From Syntrophomonas sp. (GTDB lineage: Bacteria; Bacillota; Syntrophomonadia; Syntrophomonadales; Syntrophomonadaceae), in NCBI GenBank assembly GCA_016841425.1, contig JAENZE010000007.1, positions 62,001 to 126,000 of the forward strand: a stretch of DNA of 64,000 nucleotides, written 5' to 3'. Below, in pieces: positions 18,472 to 27,768 of the stretch. The notes beneath the pieces are model-generated. The model was not told the DNA's origin. It saw only the letters and a list, made by a program, of their open reading frames with translations, and did no database searches. Position numbers and translations under genes: made by a program. Position 1 is the first letter of the stretch; the number at the start of each line of letters is the position of its first letter.

Positions 18472-20220
18472 TTATTCGATATGAAAGTCCATAAGCTGGT
18501 ATTTCTTTAATTTACGATACAAAACCGATTTATTCAAACCCATAAGCTGAGCGGCCTGAGCCTTATTATTATTAGTAGTGAGAAGGGTTTCGATAATCAT
18601 GTCTTTTTCCAGGTCTTCAATGGCTTTATTCAGGTTGTAGTCGGCTGGTTTCTTTTTGGTCGGCTGATTTATATGGTTCAGGGAGGGAAAATGCTCTGCT
18701 AAAAGGATCTCGTCACCGTTGAAACAGGCCAGATTTGCTGCCCTTTCCAGTAAATTCTCCAGTTCCCGAACATTACCCGGCCAGGAGTATTTTTTTAGCA
18801 AATCCAGAGCTGGATCAGATATACCTTTTATATCAGACCCTAAGGTGCCATTAATTCTCTTTATTAATACATTGATAAGTAACGGTATGTCCTCCATGCG
18901 TTTCCGCAGAGGCGGTATGGATAACCTTACCACGTTGAGCCGGTAATAAAGATCCTCCCTAAAGAGCTGTTGTTTAACCAGGTCTTCCAAATCCCTGTTA
19001 GTTGCTGCTATTACTCTAACATTGATAGGGATGAGGCGGGTTCCTCCCACCCTTTCAATAACTCGCTCCTGCAATACGGTAAGCATTTTGGTCTGCATGT
19101 TTAATGGCATATCACCAATCTCATCGAGAAAGATGGTCCCCCCCTTGGCCAGTTCAAATTTTCCTGGTTTACCACCCTTTTTGGCTCCAGAAAAGGCGCC
19201 TTCTTCATAACCAAATAACTCCGATTCCAGAAGACTTTCCGGCAAAGCTGCACAGTTTATTCTTACAAACGGGCAGTGTTCGCGGTTGCTGGCATTATGT
19301 ATGGCCTGAGCAAAGAGTTCTTTTCCCGTACCGCTTTCACCTGTTATCAATAGTGTGGAAGTCGTTATTGAGAGTTGATGAGCAATCGATTTCACCAGTG
19401 AAAATTCCAGACTCTGGCCAATCAAATCATTAAAATACCATTTAGCTTTGTATATCTGTCTTACTTCTTCTTTGTAAAGGTATAATTCCTTCTCCATTTC
19501 CTGCAGTCTGTTAACAAGCAGTTTGGCCCCCGACATATCGAGAAATAGACTTTGGCCTATCGCCCCTACTATTTCTCCGTCTCTTACTATGGGAGCCCGG
19601 GTGATTATCGTATCCTGTCCATTTACTTCCCACAGGTCCACTTCATGAATCTGCCCGGTTTCGATTACTTCAGGCAGTCTGGATTTCGGTGTTATTTCAT
19701 TAACATGCTTACCGATAACATCTTCAATTCTCTTATCCAGCATATCCAGATAGGTTTGATTCATGAACGTTATATATCCTTCTTTATTCACTATGACATA
19801 GATCATGTGCGGGCTTTGTACCAGTGCATCTGACATAGTATTAAAGGTTTCCTGCAGTTTCTTAAGCAGTATTTGCACGCTGGACATTTCCAGGAACAAG
19901 CTCTGTCCTATGGCTCCGACTATTTCATCATTTTTTATTATAGGAAGCCGTGTAACAATAGTATCCCGGCCCATTATCGGCCATATATCAGCTTTATCAA
20001 TTTTTCCTGTTTTGAGCACTTCAGGCAATTTCGATTGAGGTGTTACTTCCAGAATATGTTTGCTGATAACTTCTTCCTTCTTTAGTTCCAGGATATCCAG
20101 GTAAGTCTGATTCATCCTGGTAATATACCCATCTTTGTCCACGATAACGTAAGCCATGTATGGGCTCTCAATCAAAGCATCAAAAATCAAGTTTAACTCG
20201 ATATTGGAACGGTCTTCCAT
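18472..20220 (-). CDS. Sigma-54-dependent transcriptional activator with two PAS domains
   Basis: 582 aa. Two tandem PAS domains (about residues 10-115 and 130-235) are similar to each other and probably arose by duplication. The AAA+ domain has Walker A GESGTGKE, the sigma-54 loop as GAFSGA (usually GAFTGA), Walker B GGTIFLDEIGDM and the arginine-finger region FREDLYYRL. The C-terminal Fis-type HTH is AAQLMGLNKSVLYRKLKK. GAGGGG precedes the ATG. It is the likely activator of the thiolase gene downstream. The signal sensed by the PAS domains is unknown. Confidence 0.93.
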   Translation of the reverse strand: MEDRSNIELNLIFDALIESPYMAYVIVDKDGYITRMNQTYLDILELKKEEVISKHILEVTPQSKLPEVLKTGKIDKADIWPIMGRDTIVTRLPIIKNDEIVGAIGQSLFLEMSSVQILLKKLQETFNTMSDALVQSPHMIYVIVNKEGYITFMNQTYLDMLDKRIEDVIGKHVNEITPKSRLPEVIETGQIHEVDLWEVNGQDTIITRAPIVRDGEIVGAIGQSLFLDMSGAKLLVNRLQEMEKELYLYKEEVRQIYKAKWYFNDLIGQSLEFSLVKSIAHQLSITTSTLLITGESGTGKELFAQAIHNASNREHCPFVRINCAALPESLLESELFGYEEGAFSGAKKGGKPGKFELAKGGTIFLDEIGDMPLNMQTKMLTVLQERVIERVGGTRLIPINVRVIAATNRDLEDLVKQQLFREDLYYRLNVVRLSIPPLRKRMEDIPLLINVLIKRINGTLGSDIKGISDPALDLLKKYSWPGNVRELENLLERAANLACFNGDEILLAEHFPSLNHINQPTKKKPADYNLNKAIEDLEKDMIIETLLTTNNNKAQAAQLMGLNKSVLYRKLKKYQLMDFHIE

Positions 20221-20760
20221 TCTAACCCCTCACCCCTTTACTCAATGAGACTGCCGTTGCCGTTGTAAATCCCCTCTCATTTTAGTATTAATATACCATA
20301 TTTGATCTGCCGTAGTTGCATTTTGATACTCCTGTTGCCGGATGCTGTGTTATAATTGAGACTTTTTTGAAGTATTATTATACCCTAATCGAAACTCCCC
20401 CTGAAGAAGCTGGGAGCTATAATCCCAACCTTGATTTACTTGGTTCTACAGACTATTGCCAGAGACTGCAGTCAAAGATTATATCAGTCCCTGGTTTTTA
20501 ATGGGGCTGCCTGGCTTTTTGGGGAGCTGGGACTTCAGGGTTGGTAAGACATGCTATATGTGATCCCCTAGTAATCTATCCGTTTAATTATAAACCAAAA
20601 CTAGTTTTTATTTATGGCTATATTGCTGCCTGTAACTCATTTGTAATTATCCTGAGGTATACTTCAAACTACAGAATAAGTCAGCAGATAACTCGATAGA
20701 TTTTGGAAGATACCGGGCAAGGTTAAAGCTACTGAAAATGAGAAAGTGAGGAAATTTTAG
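20221..20760. other. Intergenic region, little recognisable
   Basis: AT-rich divergent region between the activator gene and a small plus-strand gene. TATAAT-like sequences occur (about 20350) without a matching -35. Open frames here lack ribosome sites. No further feature is supported. Confidence 0.4.
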
Positions 20761-20895
20761 ATGACATTACTGGCAGTTAATAGTTTAGGTCTGGTCCTGG
20801 TAGGAGCAGGATTCGTTTCTTTTAGAAGGTTGAAAGATTCCGCTTTTGAGGAAGAGGTCACCCGGGCAACCCTGCTCCGCCTAAGAAGACTATAA
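20761..20895 (+). CDS. Small single-pass membrane protein, 44 aa
   Basis: An ATG follows GTGAGG at 9 nt spacing. The first 20 residues are hydrophobic (LLAVNSLGLVLVGAGFVSF), then a basic and acidic tail rich in Arg and Glu ends in LLRLRRL. A TAA at 20893-20895 closes the frame, and a long hairpin follows at 20924. It is probably a small membrane protein with a cytoplasmic tail. No family recognised. The next gene (crotonase) is on the other strand. Confidence 0.5.
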   Translation: MTLLAVNSLGLVLVGAGFVSFRRLKDSAFEEEVTRATLLRLRRL

Positions 20896-20923
20896 TGATA
20901 AAAACCAGTCAAGATAACTCATG

Positions 20924-20983
20924 AACAGGGGGACGTTTTTGGTGTGTTTAGAAAGAGGGACACACCAAAAGCGTCCCCCTGTT
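20924..20983. repeat. Long GGGGAC-type hairpin between convergent genes
   Basis: The 24-bp arms 20924-20947 and 20960-20983 pair with a single G-T. The outer part (AACAGGGGGACG) belongs to the loose family of GGGGAC / GTCCCC palindromes scattered in the window, though the inner arm differs from the RAYT-linked type. It lies between the 44-aa gene and the crotonase stop. Confidence 0.7.
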
Positions 20984-21005
20984 TCCTATCCCCTTGACTC
21001 ATTTC

Positions 21006-21794
21006 TTATTCACCTGAGAAGTTGGGCTCGCGTCGTTCAATAAAGGCCTGTAGCCCTTCCTGAGAGTCTTTACTGGCCATTAATGGTTTGATTTCCTGGA
21101 GCAGGGTGCTCATGGCTGCTTTATCTCCGTAAATTCGGGCTTTTCGCGCAGAAGCCAGGCTAGCCTGAACTCCCAGCGGAGCAGCTTTAGCTATCCTTTC
21201 AGCTATTTCCAGCGCTCGCTCGAATTGCTGTCCAGGTTCCACCAGTTCCTGCACCAGACCCAGGCGGTAAGCTTCCGGCCCGCTCATCTCATCACCAGTA
21301 AACAGAAAATGCATCGCATTACCCCAGCCAATCTCCTGAAACAATCGCACAGTTGAGCCTCCTATGGAGAATATCCCCCGCTTAACCTCCAGCTGAGCCA
21401 ACCTAAGATCCCTGGCGGCTACCCTGACATCTGATGCTAGCAGCATTTCAACCCCAGCAGTGTAGCATATACCCTGACAGGCCATAACTACCGGCTTTGT
21501 ACAGCGTTTATCCTCGTTCAATCCATAAGGGTCGAGCATATCATCCGTCATATTGCCGGTAACTCCTGATTTAAATATTTCTGTCCATTTGGGAAGATCC
21601 AGACCAGCCGTAAAATGATCTCCTACCGCGTACAACAGACCGCAGCGCAGGTTCTTATTGCGGTCCAACTCCCCATAGGCCCGGGCCATATCGTAATACA
21701 TCTCGGGTATTAGGGCATTGCGCTTTTCCGGGCGATTCAATCCTATTAATAAAACATGACCACGAGTTTCACAGATTACCTTTTCATTACCCAT
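21006..21794 (-). CDS. Enoyl-CoA hydratase/isomerase family protein (crotonase)
   Basis: 262 aa, normal length. Oxyanion-hole segments are HFTAGLDL and GICYTAGVE. Both Glu positions of enoyl-CoA hydratases appear occupied (the Glu of TAGVEML and that of LAQLEVKRG). Substrate and exact reaction are open, since the family includes hydratases, isomerases and hydrolases. GGAGAG precedes the ATG. The thiolase gene 3 kb away fits fatty acyl-CoA metabolism. Confidence 0.88.
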   Translation of the reverse strand: MGNEKVICETRGHVLLIGLNRPEKRNALIPEMYYDMARAYGELDRNKNLRCGLLYAVGDHFTAGLDLPKWTEIFKSGVTGNMTDDMLDPYGLNEDKRCTKPVVMACQGICYTAGVEMLLASDVRVAARDLRLAQLEVKRGIFSIGGSTVRLFQEIGWGNAMHFLFTGDEMSGPEAYRLGLVQELVEPGQQFERALEIAERIAKAAPLGVQASLASARKARIYGDKAAMSTLLQEIKPLMASKDSQEGLQAFIERREPNFSGE

Positions 21795-21865
21795 ATTAAT
21801 CTCTCCAATTACTATAATTCTTGGTAGGGTGAGTCAGCATTACTATTAAAAGAAGATAAAGCCTG

Positions 21866-24301
21866 TTATTTTATCGGAATCCTCATCCCAAAAAATGAAC
21901 GCCATACAAAGAACAGGGCAATTATTAGGAAAACAACCCCTACCAGAGGAGCAACCTCTCTGAATAAAGGAGATATAGCGATTTCCATAGCTAATAAACC
22001 GAACAGGGTGGTGAACTTAATGATTGGATTCAAGGCTACTGACGAGGTGTCCTTAAATGGATCACCCACGGTATCGCCTACCACGGTCGCTTCGTGCAGG
22101 GCGCTGCCCTTTTCCTTCAGGTCCACTTCCACAACTTTTTTAGCATTATCCCAGCATCCCCCGGCATTAGCCATGAATACTGCCTGGAAGAGGCCAAAAA
22201 CCGCAATGGATATCAGGTAAGATACGAATAAAGCTACCGGTGCTTCGCCGCTTTTGGGAGCGGAAAGACAGGCAAATGCCATAGCAAATGAGAAGATAGC
22301 TATAAATATATTGAACATGCCAGCCTGAGCGTACTGCGTGCATATCTTCACTACTTCTTTAGATTTTTCTGTGTTTGCTTTCAGGCTGGCAGATTCTTCG
22401 AGATTAATATTGTTTTTAATATACTCAACTGCCCGGTAGGCTCCAGTAGTAACCGCCTGGGTGGAGGCTCCGGTAAACCAGTACACGACTGCCCCGCCGC
22501 ATAGGAATCCTAAAATGGTGTAAGGATTAAGCAGGTTGAGTATCTCCTCTGGTTTTACTCCCAGCACACTCTGGATAACCAGGATTAATGAAAATATCAT
22601 AGTGGTGGCCCCAACTACTGCAGTTCCTATCAATACCGGCTTGGCGGTTGCTTTAAAGGTATTGCCCGCACCATCGTTGGCTTCCAGATAGTATTTGGCC
22701 TTATCGAAATCAGCGGTAAACCCATAATTTCTTTGGATTTCATTTTGAACATTGGGCAGGGTTTCAATTAAAGAGAGCTCATAAATGGACTGAGCATTAT
22801 CGGTAACCGGACCATAACTGTCAACAGCAATGGTAACTGGACCCATGCCCAGCATACCAAAGGCTACCAATCCAAATGCAAAGACCGAAGGATAGATCAT
22901 TATTGCATCCAAGCCGTATCCGCTCACAAAGTAAGCCCCGAACATAATGGCTGCAAATACCATACCTATCCAGAAGGCACTAAAGTTCCCTGCTACCAGA
23001 CCGGACAGGATGTTAAGAGATGCACCACCTTCTCGGGAAGCTTTGACTACTTCCCCCACGTGGCTGGACTTGGGACTGGTGAATATTTTGGTAAATTCCG
23101 GTATTAATGCTGCCGCCAATGTGCCAAAGCTGATAATGAGGGCCAGTACAAACCATAGACTGGTCAGTTCGTTACTAACACCTGAACCCGGACCTAGTAT
23201 ATAATAGCTGACGCCAAAGGTGACCAGGATGGAAACAATGGAGGTAATCCATACCAGGCTGGTAAGGGGAGCTTCAAAATCGAAATCGTCCTGGGCGCCG
23301 TATTTAGCCTGGCTGAAAGCTTTATTAATATAGAAGGAACCGATGGAAGTGATTACCATCAATACCCGCATCACAAATATCCAGGTAAGTAAAATAGTTT
23401 GCAGGGTGGGTGCTACCGCCAGGACTATAAATGTGACCAGCGCTACACCAGTAACCCCGTAGGTTTCGAATCCATCTGCAGTAGGTCCTACACTGTCACC
23501 AGCGTTATCCCCGCAGCAGTCCGCAATAACACCAGGGTTACGAGGGTCATCCTCTTTGATGCCAAAAACGATTTTCATAAGGTCGGCTCCGATGTCGGCG
23601 ATCTTGGTAAAGATGCCCCCGGCAATACGCAGGGCACTTGCGCCCAGGGATTCACCTACGGCAAAGCCAATAAAGCTGGCTCCAGCTAGTTCACGGGGAA
23701 CAAAAAGTAATATGATCAGCATCATGATCAACTCGACACATACCAGCAAGACTCCTATGCTCATGCCTGCATCCAGTGCAATATTTAACAGCTTCAGGGG
23801 TTTTCTTTCCAGGGCAGTGAAAGCGGTCCTGCTGTTGGCCAGGGTGTTCATGCGAATACCATACCAGGCAACACTGTAGGAACCCAGTATACCTATGATG
23901 GTCCACATCAGGATAAATAAAACTCCCCCGATGGGCATCTTTTGCAGAAATCCAAAATAGAAGGCTATACATACTCCAATAAATGCAAACAGTATGGCGA
24001 TAAATTTACCCTGCTGGATGAGATAAGTCTTGCAGGTCTCATAAATGGTTTGAGCCACATCCAGCATGGACTGATGGGCGTGAAGTTTTTTCACCTGGGC
24101 AAACTGATAATACCCGAACAGCATGCCCAGGACACAAATCACGATTCCGACTAAAAGCAGATGGTTCTGCCCCTGGCTTAGCTCAGGAATCACTAGATTG
24201 GCCTCACTGGCCAGAACTACGGCCGGTGAAAGCAGCAATATTATAAAGCTAATCAGGCCCCCTATTAAGACCCGGACTCTATTGTCATGCAGCAGTTCCA
24301 T
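21866..24301 (-). CDS. hppA: Membrane-bound, ion-pumping pyrophosphatase
   Basis: 811 aa with about 16 membrane helices. Substrate motifs are KEDDPRNPGVIADCCGDNAGD (split here around residues 250-270), FTKIADIGAD, and near the end GGCWDNAKK and VVGDTVGDPFKDTSS. It hydrolyses pyrophosphate to pump H+ (or Na+). The key site reads GNTFKAT; Lys there is the mark of K+-independent H+ pumps, while K+-dependent enzymes have Ala. It is longer than the usual 650-770 aa because of the N-terminus. It recovers energy from PPi made during acyl-CoA activation. Confidence 0.95.
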   Translation of the reverse strand: MELLHDNRVRVLIGGLISFIILLLSPAVVLASEANLVIPELSQGQNHLLLVGIVICVLGMLFGYYQFAQVKKLHAHQSMLDVAQTIYETCKTYLIQQGKFIAILFAFIGVCIAFYFGFLQKMPIGGVLFILMWTIIGILGSYSVAWYGIRMNTLANSRTAFTALERKPLKLLNIALDAGMSIGVLLVCVELIMMLIILLFVPRELAGASFIGFAVGESLGASALRIAGGIFTKIADIGADLMKIVFGIKEDDPRNPGVIADCCGDNAGDSVGPTADGFETYGVTGVALVTFIVLAVAPTLQTILLTWIFVMRVLMVITSIGSFYINKAFSQAKYGAQDDFDFEAPLTSLVWITSIVSILVTFGVSYYILGPGSGVSNELTSLWFVLALIISFGTLAAALIPEFTKIFTSPKSSHVGEVVKASREGGASLNILSGLVAGNFSAFWIGMVFAAIMFGAYFVSGYGLDAIMIYPSVFAFGLVAFGMLGMGPVTIAVDSYGPVTDNAQSIYELSLIETLPNVQNEIQRNYGFTADFDKAKYYLEANDGAGNTFKATAKPVLIGTAVVGATTMIFSLILVIQSVLGVKPEEILNLLNPYTILGFLCGGAVVYWFTGASTQAVTTGAYRAVEYIKNNINLEESASLKANTEKSKEVVKICTQYAQAGMFNIFIAIFSFAMAFACLSAPKSGEAPVALFVSYLISIAVFGLFQAVFMANAGGCWDNAKKVVEVDLKEKGSALHEATVVGDTVGDPFKDTSSVALNPIIKFTTLFGLLAMEIAISPLFREVAPLVGVVFLIIALFFVWRSFFGMRIPIK

Positions 24302-24978
24302 TTATTAATCACTTCTTTCAACATTATTTACTCAACTTTCGCAGTTCACATAATGATAACGCTTACTTGGCCTGGCGAGCATTATGCTTTGTCCCGCCGT
24401 CGGCCGGTCTTATTTTAGCCAATGTAGAAATATGGGCTTCATACGCGATACTGGCTATTCGAGTTATTTATCCCCTTGAACCCGCCTTACCCTCCTTGCT
24501 AAGACATAGCATAAAACAAGCCAGTGCGTAAGTGCGAAAGTTTATAATCAAAACCCGTTAAAGGAAAATGGATATTCTCTTCCCTCCTCCTGCCAGTATC
24601 ATTATTCTTTTACTTCTTAGACTGCCAAACACCTGCAGCAGGTTTCCGGATTACAAACATGGAAATTGAAGGCTGCAGGTGATAATAAGCAGATACTAAT
24701 TTTTAATAGAGAAATTTTATACTTTTAACGGTATAAACAAAAGGTCTATATTCTAGCATTTTAAGCCCTTGGTAATTACCTGGGGCAGAGATCTTAAAGA
24801 TAGGCTAATTATTGCAGCACAGGAGGATTTTTCACACCAGTGCTTGACTTGACGCTAAAAGCATGTAAACTTAAACTCGCAGGAGGATTTCTTTCGAGTA
24901 TCTAAACATCTGTTTATGCTATTAAGCAAATCCTGATATTGGAAAAAGCTGATGCCCGAGTATTGAATAGTCAGGCTC
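24302..24978. other. Intergenic region with structured elements
   Basis: No gene is seen in 677 bp. It holds a perfect 10-bp inverted repeat, CACCTGCAGC (24630-24639) / GCTGCAGGTG (24672-24681), and two later hairpins that expose AGGAGGATTT in the loop (24816-24899, separate entry). The rest is AT-rich. Confidence 0.5.
24816..24899 (+). ncRNA. Candidate RNA: two hairpins each with AGGAGGATTT in the loop
   Basis: AGCAC (24816-24820) pairs with GTGCT (24840-24844), and ACTCG (24875-24879) with CGAGT (24895-24899). In both, the loop carries AGGAGGATTT (24821-24830 and 24881-24890), exactly 60 nt apart. No start codon follows at a suitable distance. Such loops could bind CsrA-type proteins (GGA motifs) or anti-Shine-Dalgarno sequence. 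This is a speculative RNA call, strand assumed. Confidence 0.25.
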
Positions 24979-25485
24979 TTAATAAGGGCTGATGTAAGAA
25001 GCTTTGTGGGTCAGGGCAAAGTAGGGAGAAGCAGGCAGCAGATAGTCACTGGAGTACTTAAAGACAAATTGAGACTGTGCATTTATGTATCCAGCATCCA
25101 GACTTGCATCGACAGGCACCCATCCGTCTTCAATCAGGACTTCATTCCATGCATGTAAACCTGCCATCCTATCGCCGATATTTACCTCTCCGACTATTAT
25201 CCGACAGGGTAGTCCAGATGCCCGGGCCAGGGCAGCAAACAGAACTGCGTAATCTTTACATACACCCTTTCTGACATTGAGTACCTCGCTGGCCGGCAGC
25301 CAGGGGAGATCAGCGTAATCAATATCATAAGCAATATTATGAGTGATCCAGTCATGAATCTTTATAGTTTTATCTTTATCTGACAGCCCGGTTAAGTCGA
25401 GTGCCTGGGCTTGATCAGTAATCTGCTGATGGTCGTAATCGGCATGGGATTTTTCCAGTGTCGGTCCTGCCCTCCTGTTTGCCAA
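24979..25485 (-). CDS. Transglutaminase-like domain protein
   Basis: 168 aa. The papain-like triad is visible: Cys in RKGVCKDYAVLFAALARASG, His in GLHAWNEVL and Asp in WVPVDASLDAG. Such bacterial domains are usually cysteine proteases or amidases rather than cross-linkers. TTG at 25485 is the only workable start; AGGAG lies 6 nt upstream and an in-frame stop lies just above it. No signal peptide is visible, which is unusual as many relatives are secreted. It is divergent from the metallophosphoesterase gene. Confidence 0.8.
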   Translation of the reverse strand: MANRRAGPTLEKSHADYDHQQITDQAQALDLTGLSDKDKTIKIHDWITHNIAYDIDYADLPWLPASEVLNVRKGVCKDYAVLFAALARASGLPCRIIVGEVNIGDRMAGLHAWNEVLIEDGWVPVDASLDAGYINAQSQFVFKYSSDYLLPASPYFALTHKASYISPY

Positions 25486-25781
25486 AGAACTCTCCTGGAC
25501 TTAGTCAGGCATGGGGACGATTCTAAAGCTGTATTTTCTCACGACTGACTATTGCTCACCCTGCTACTCAGGGGTATTAATCTTCCCCGAATTATTTCAT
25601 TGCTATCTCCTGCCCTGTCAATGTCCATCGCTTTTCATGACTGCAGGTTTGACCTGCTCCTCTTTTCTTTCCCTATAACTTACCTGTTTACCTTTAAAAA
25701 CCAGAGCTCTCCGAACTGGTTGGATGGTAAAATAGATTTAGTATTGTCGATTTTTCCCGATGTCTGCCTGAGGTGTTTAAT

Positions 25782-27266
25782 ATGGACAAATTTCCCTGGG
25801 CCGGAGTAATTAACCCGGTCGGAATTATTATAACTGCATTGCTTGGTGCCCTCCTGGCCCTTAATGCGGTAGGACCAACAAATTATACTATCGAAGGTCT
25901 GACTTTCTCGGTCTCTGCCCTGCCTGCACGGACCGGTAGTACGGCTATAGATTTATCTCCTTTCGGCAGCGTGTCAGCCTTAACTCACAGCTCACCACTG
26001 GCTGTTAAAGTAAAGCTGATTTATATAGGTACCGGAGCTGATAGTACTGCAGCAAAAGAAGCGGTGACTTCCATCCAGGGCTGGAATAATATTTATCAGG
26101 GCTTGATCGATAAGGTTAAGCCATTTCTTGCCAGGCAGATTATGGTAATATTCTCCGGGGGCTTTTTTAGTGTCTTAATAATATGGCGCAGCAGGTTAAG
26201 AACCGCATTTTTATCGGGATTGGCCTGTACCGGGTTAATGGCTGTGCTCCTGTTTAATACTGCTCAGACTTATGATGTCCAGGCATTTAGAGAACCCGTA
26301 TACTGCGGAGTTATCGCCCTGGCTCCCCAGTTGATTCCGGAGCCAGACGAGTTCATGGATAGACTGGAAGAATTACAGGCTGATACCCGTAAGGTAGTGG
26401 GAAACATGAACGCTTTGATGAGCAGTTCCAACGGACTGTCTATTTTATCTGCACCTATAGAAGATGGAGCCTTAAAGAAAGTTTTGCTAATTAGTGATAT
26501 GCACAGCAATCCCCTGGGGGTAGAGTTCGTACGAGAAATTGCCAGTGCTTTCAAGGTGGATATGATACTTGATTCCGGAGATTTGACTGATTTAGGCACC
26601 GCCATGGAGGCTGAGTATGCAGCTAAATTGAGCAGTATTGAAATACCCTATGTTTTCTGTCCCGGAAATCATGATACCCCGGAGATTATTGATTTTGTTA
26701 ACAACCTGGCTAACGGTGTTGTGTTAGATGGTAAGGTTATAAATACTGCCGGTATTAAAATCTTAGGTTCTCCTGACCCGATGGCCAGGAGTGCGGAAGT
26801 AGAGCTGCAAGACTCCCTGGCCTGGGAATCTCTGATGCAGGCACAGGCTGATGCATTGATAGACAGAGCGGCTGAGGAGGAAGTGAAACCTGATATAGTA
26901 GTGGTCCACAACCCGCAGGCAGCGCAAAAATTGACCAATGATTTTTCTCTAATAGTATATGGACATACCCACCAGCAGTCTATAATTATAAACAACGAAA
27001 CCATTCTCTTGAACCCCGGTACTTCGGGGGCTGCTGGAATCCGCGGCCTTTATGCCGAGCAGGCAGTACCTTATTCAGCCATGGTTTTGTATTTAACTGA
27101 CGAAGGACTGGCAGCGGCGGTAGATACTATTAAATATGAGCCTTTCTCGGACCGTTTTTATATCGAGCGCAAACTGCTGCACTCTGCTTGGAGAAAGCAG
27201 CAGGTGGTGATCAACGAAGATTCTCTGGCTGAAGACTATGAAAATGAGATACCTTCCCCGGACTAG
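25782..27266 (+). CDS. Membrane-anchored calcineurin-like metallophosphoesterase
   Basis: 494 aa. The N-terminal part has a membrane helix (about residues 10-32), an extracytoplasmic stretch of about 85 residues and two more helices (about 122-162). The C-terminal half is a metallophosphoesterase with ISDMHSN, DSGDL, CPGNHD, VVHNP and YGHTHQ, giving all metal ligands. With three helices the catalytic domain may face outward; topology is uncertain. Substrate unknown. The ATG at 25782 has GAGGTG 6 nt upstream and is preferred to the GTG at 25773. Confidence 0.88.
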   Translation: MDKFPWAGVINPVGIIITALLGALLALNAVGPTNYTIEGLTFSVSALPARTGSTAIDLSPFGSVSALTHSSPLAVKVKLIYIGTGADSTAAKEAVTSIQGWNNIYQGLIDKVKPFLARQIMVIFSGGFFSVLIIWRSRLRTAFLSGLACTGLMAVLLFNTAQTYDVQAFREPVYCGVIALAPQLIPEPDEFMDRLEELQADTRKVVGNMNALMSSSNGLSILSAPIEDGALKKVLLISDMHSNPLGVEFVREIASAFKVDMILDSGDLTDLGTAMEAEYAAKLSSIEIPYVFCPGNHDTPEIIDFVNNLANGVVLDGKVINTAGIKILGSPDPMARSAEVELQDSLAWESLMQAQADALIDRAAEEEVKPDIVVVHNPQAAQKLTNDFSLIVYGHTHQQSIIINNETILLNPGTSGAAGIRGLYAEQAVPYSAMVLYLTDEGLAAAVDTIKYEPFSDRFYIERKLLHSAWRKQQVVINEDSLAEDYENEIPSPD

Positions 27267-27475
27267 ACACTCAGTTAATGTAACTTGTCCTCGTAATAGG
27301 ATAAAAGACACGTTCTGTTGTTGAAACTATATAAAAAATAATGAAATTGAAAATCTGAATAGTATGTTGCAGGCAGCTAGTCTTCGAGCAGTAAAGATGC
27401 CCCCATCCCTGTAAACTTATACAGTCATTTCATCTTAATAGACAGACCAGGGATTTCTTATCAGTTCCTGATTAC

Positions 27476-27504
27476 TTGACATCCATACCTCATTAGCCTA
27501 TAGT
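27476..27504 (+). promoter_or_regulatory. sigma-A promoter of the small winged-helix gene
   Basis: TTGACA (27476-27481), a 17-nt spacer and TATAGT (27499-27504). The ATG of the next gene lies 36 nt downstream, so the leader is short. Confidence 0.75.
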
Positions 27505-27539
27505 ATGGAAAATTTGTATGAAGTGAGGTATTGATAGGG

Positions 27540-27719
27540 ATGGATAATGAGAAAAGAGTATTGAATACTTTCATTGAAGCGGGCAGACCTTTGAGTGCTA
27601 AGGAAGCATCTGAGCTGTGTGGGATAGAAAAGCAGGAAGTAGATAAAGTCATTAAGAAACTTAAGGATGGGGGAAAGCTGGAGTCTCCCAAGAGATGTCA
27701 TTACCAGGCTAAACTTTAA
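27540..27719 (+). CDS. Small winged-helix DNA-binding protein
   Basis: 59 aa from the ATG at 27540 (a TTG at 27531 is in frame but only 2 nt from GAGG). The helix-turn-helix reads RPLSAKEASELCGIEKQEVDKVIKKLKDGGKLESPKRC, a compact winged helix without a sensor domain. Similar short proteins are common in anaerobic Firmicutes and are annotated as transcriptional regulators. Targets are unknown. A strong promoter is directly upstream, and RluA-like synthase follows after 49 bp. Confidence 0.75.
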   Translation: MDNEKRVLNTFIEAGRPLSAKEASELCGIEKQEVDKVIKKLKDGGKLESPKRCHYQAKL

Positions 27720-27768
27720 TAGATCTAGCTGAAAATAACAACTGTGATAGAAAAAGAGGGAGCAGGAA

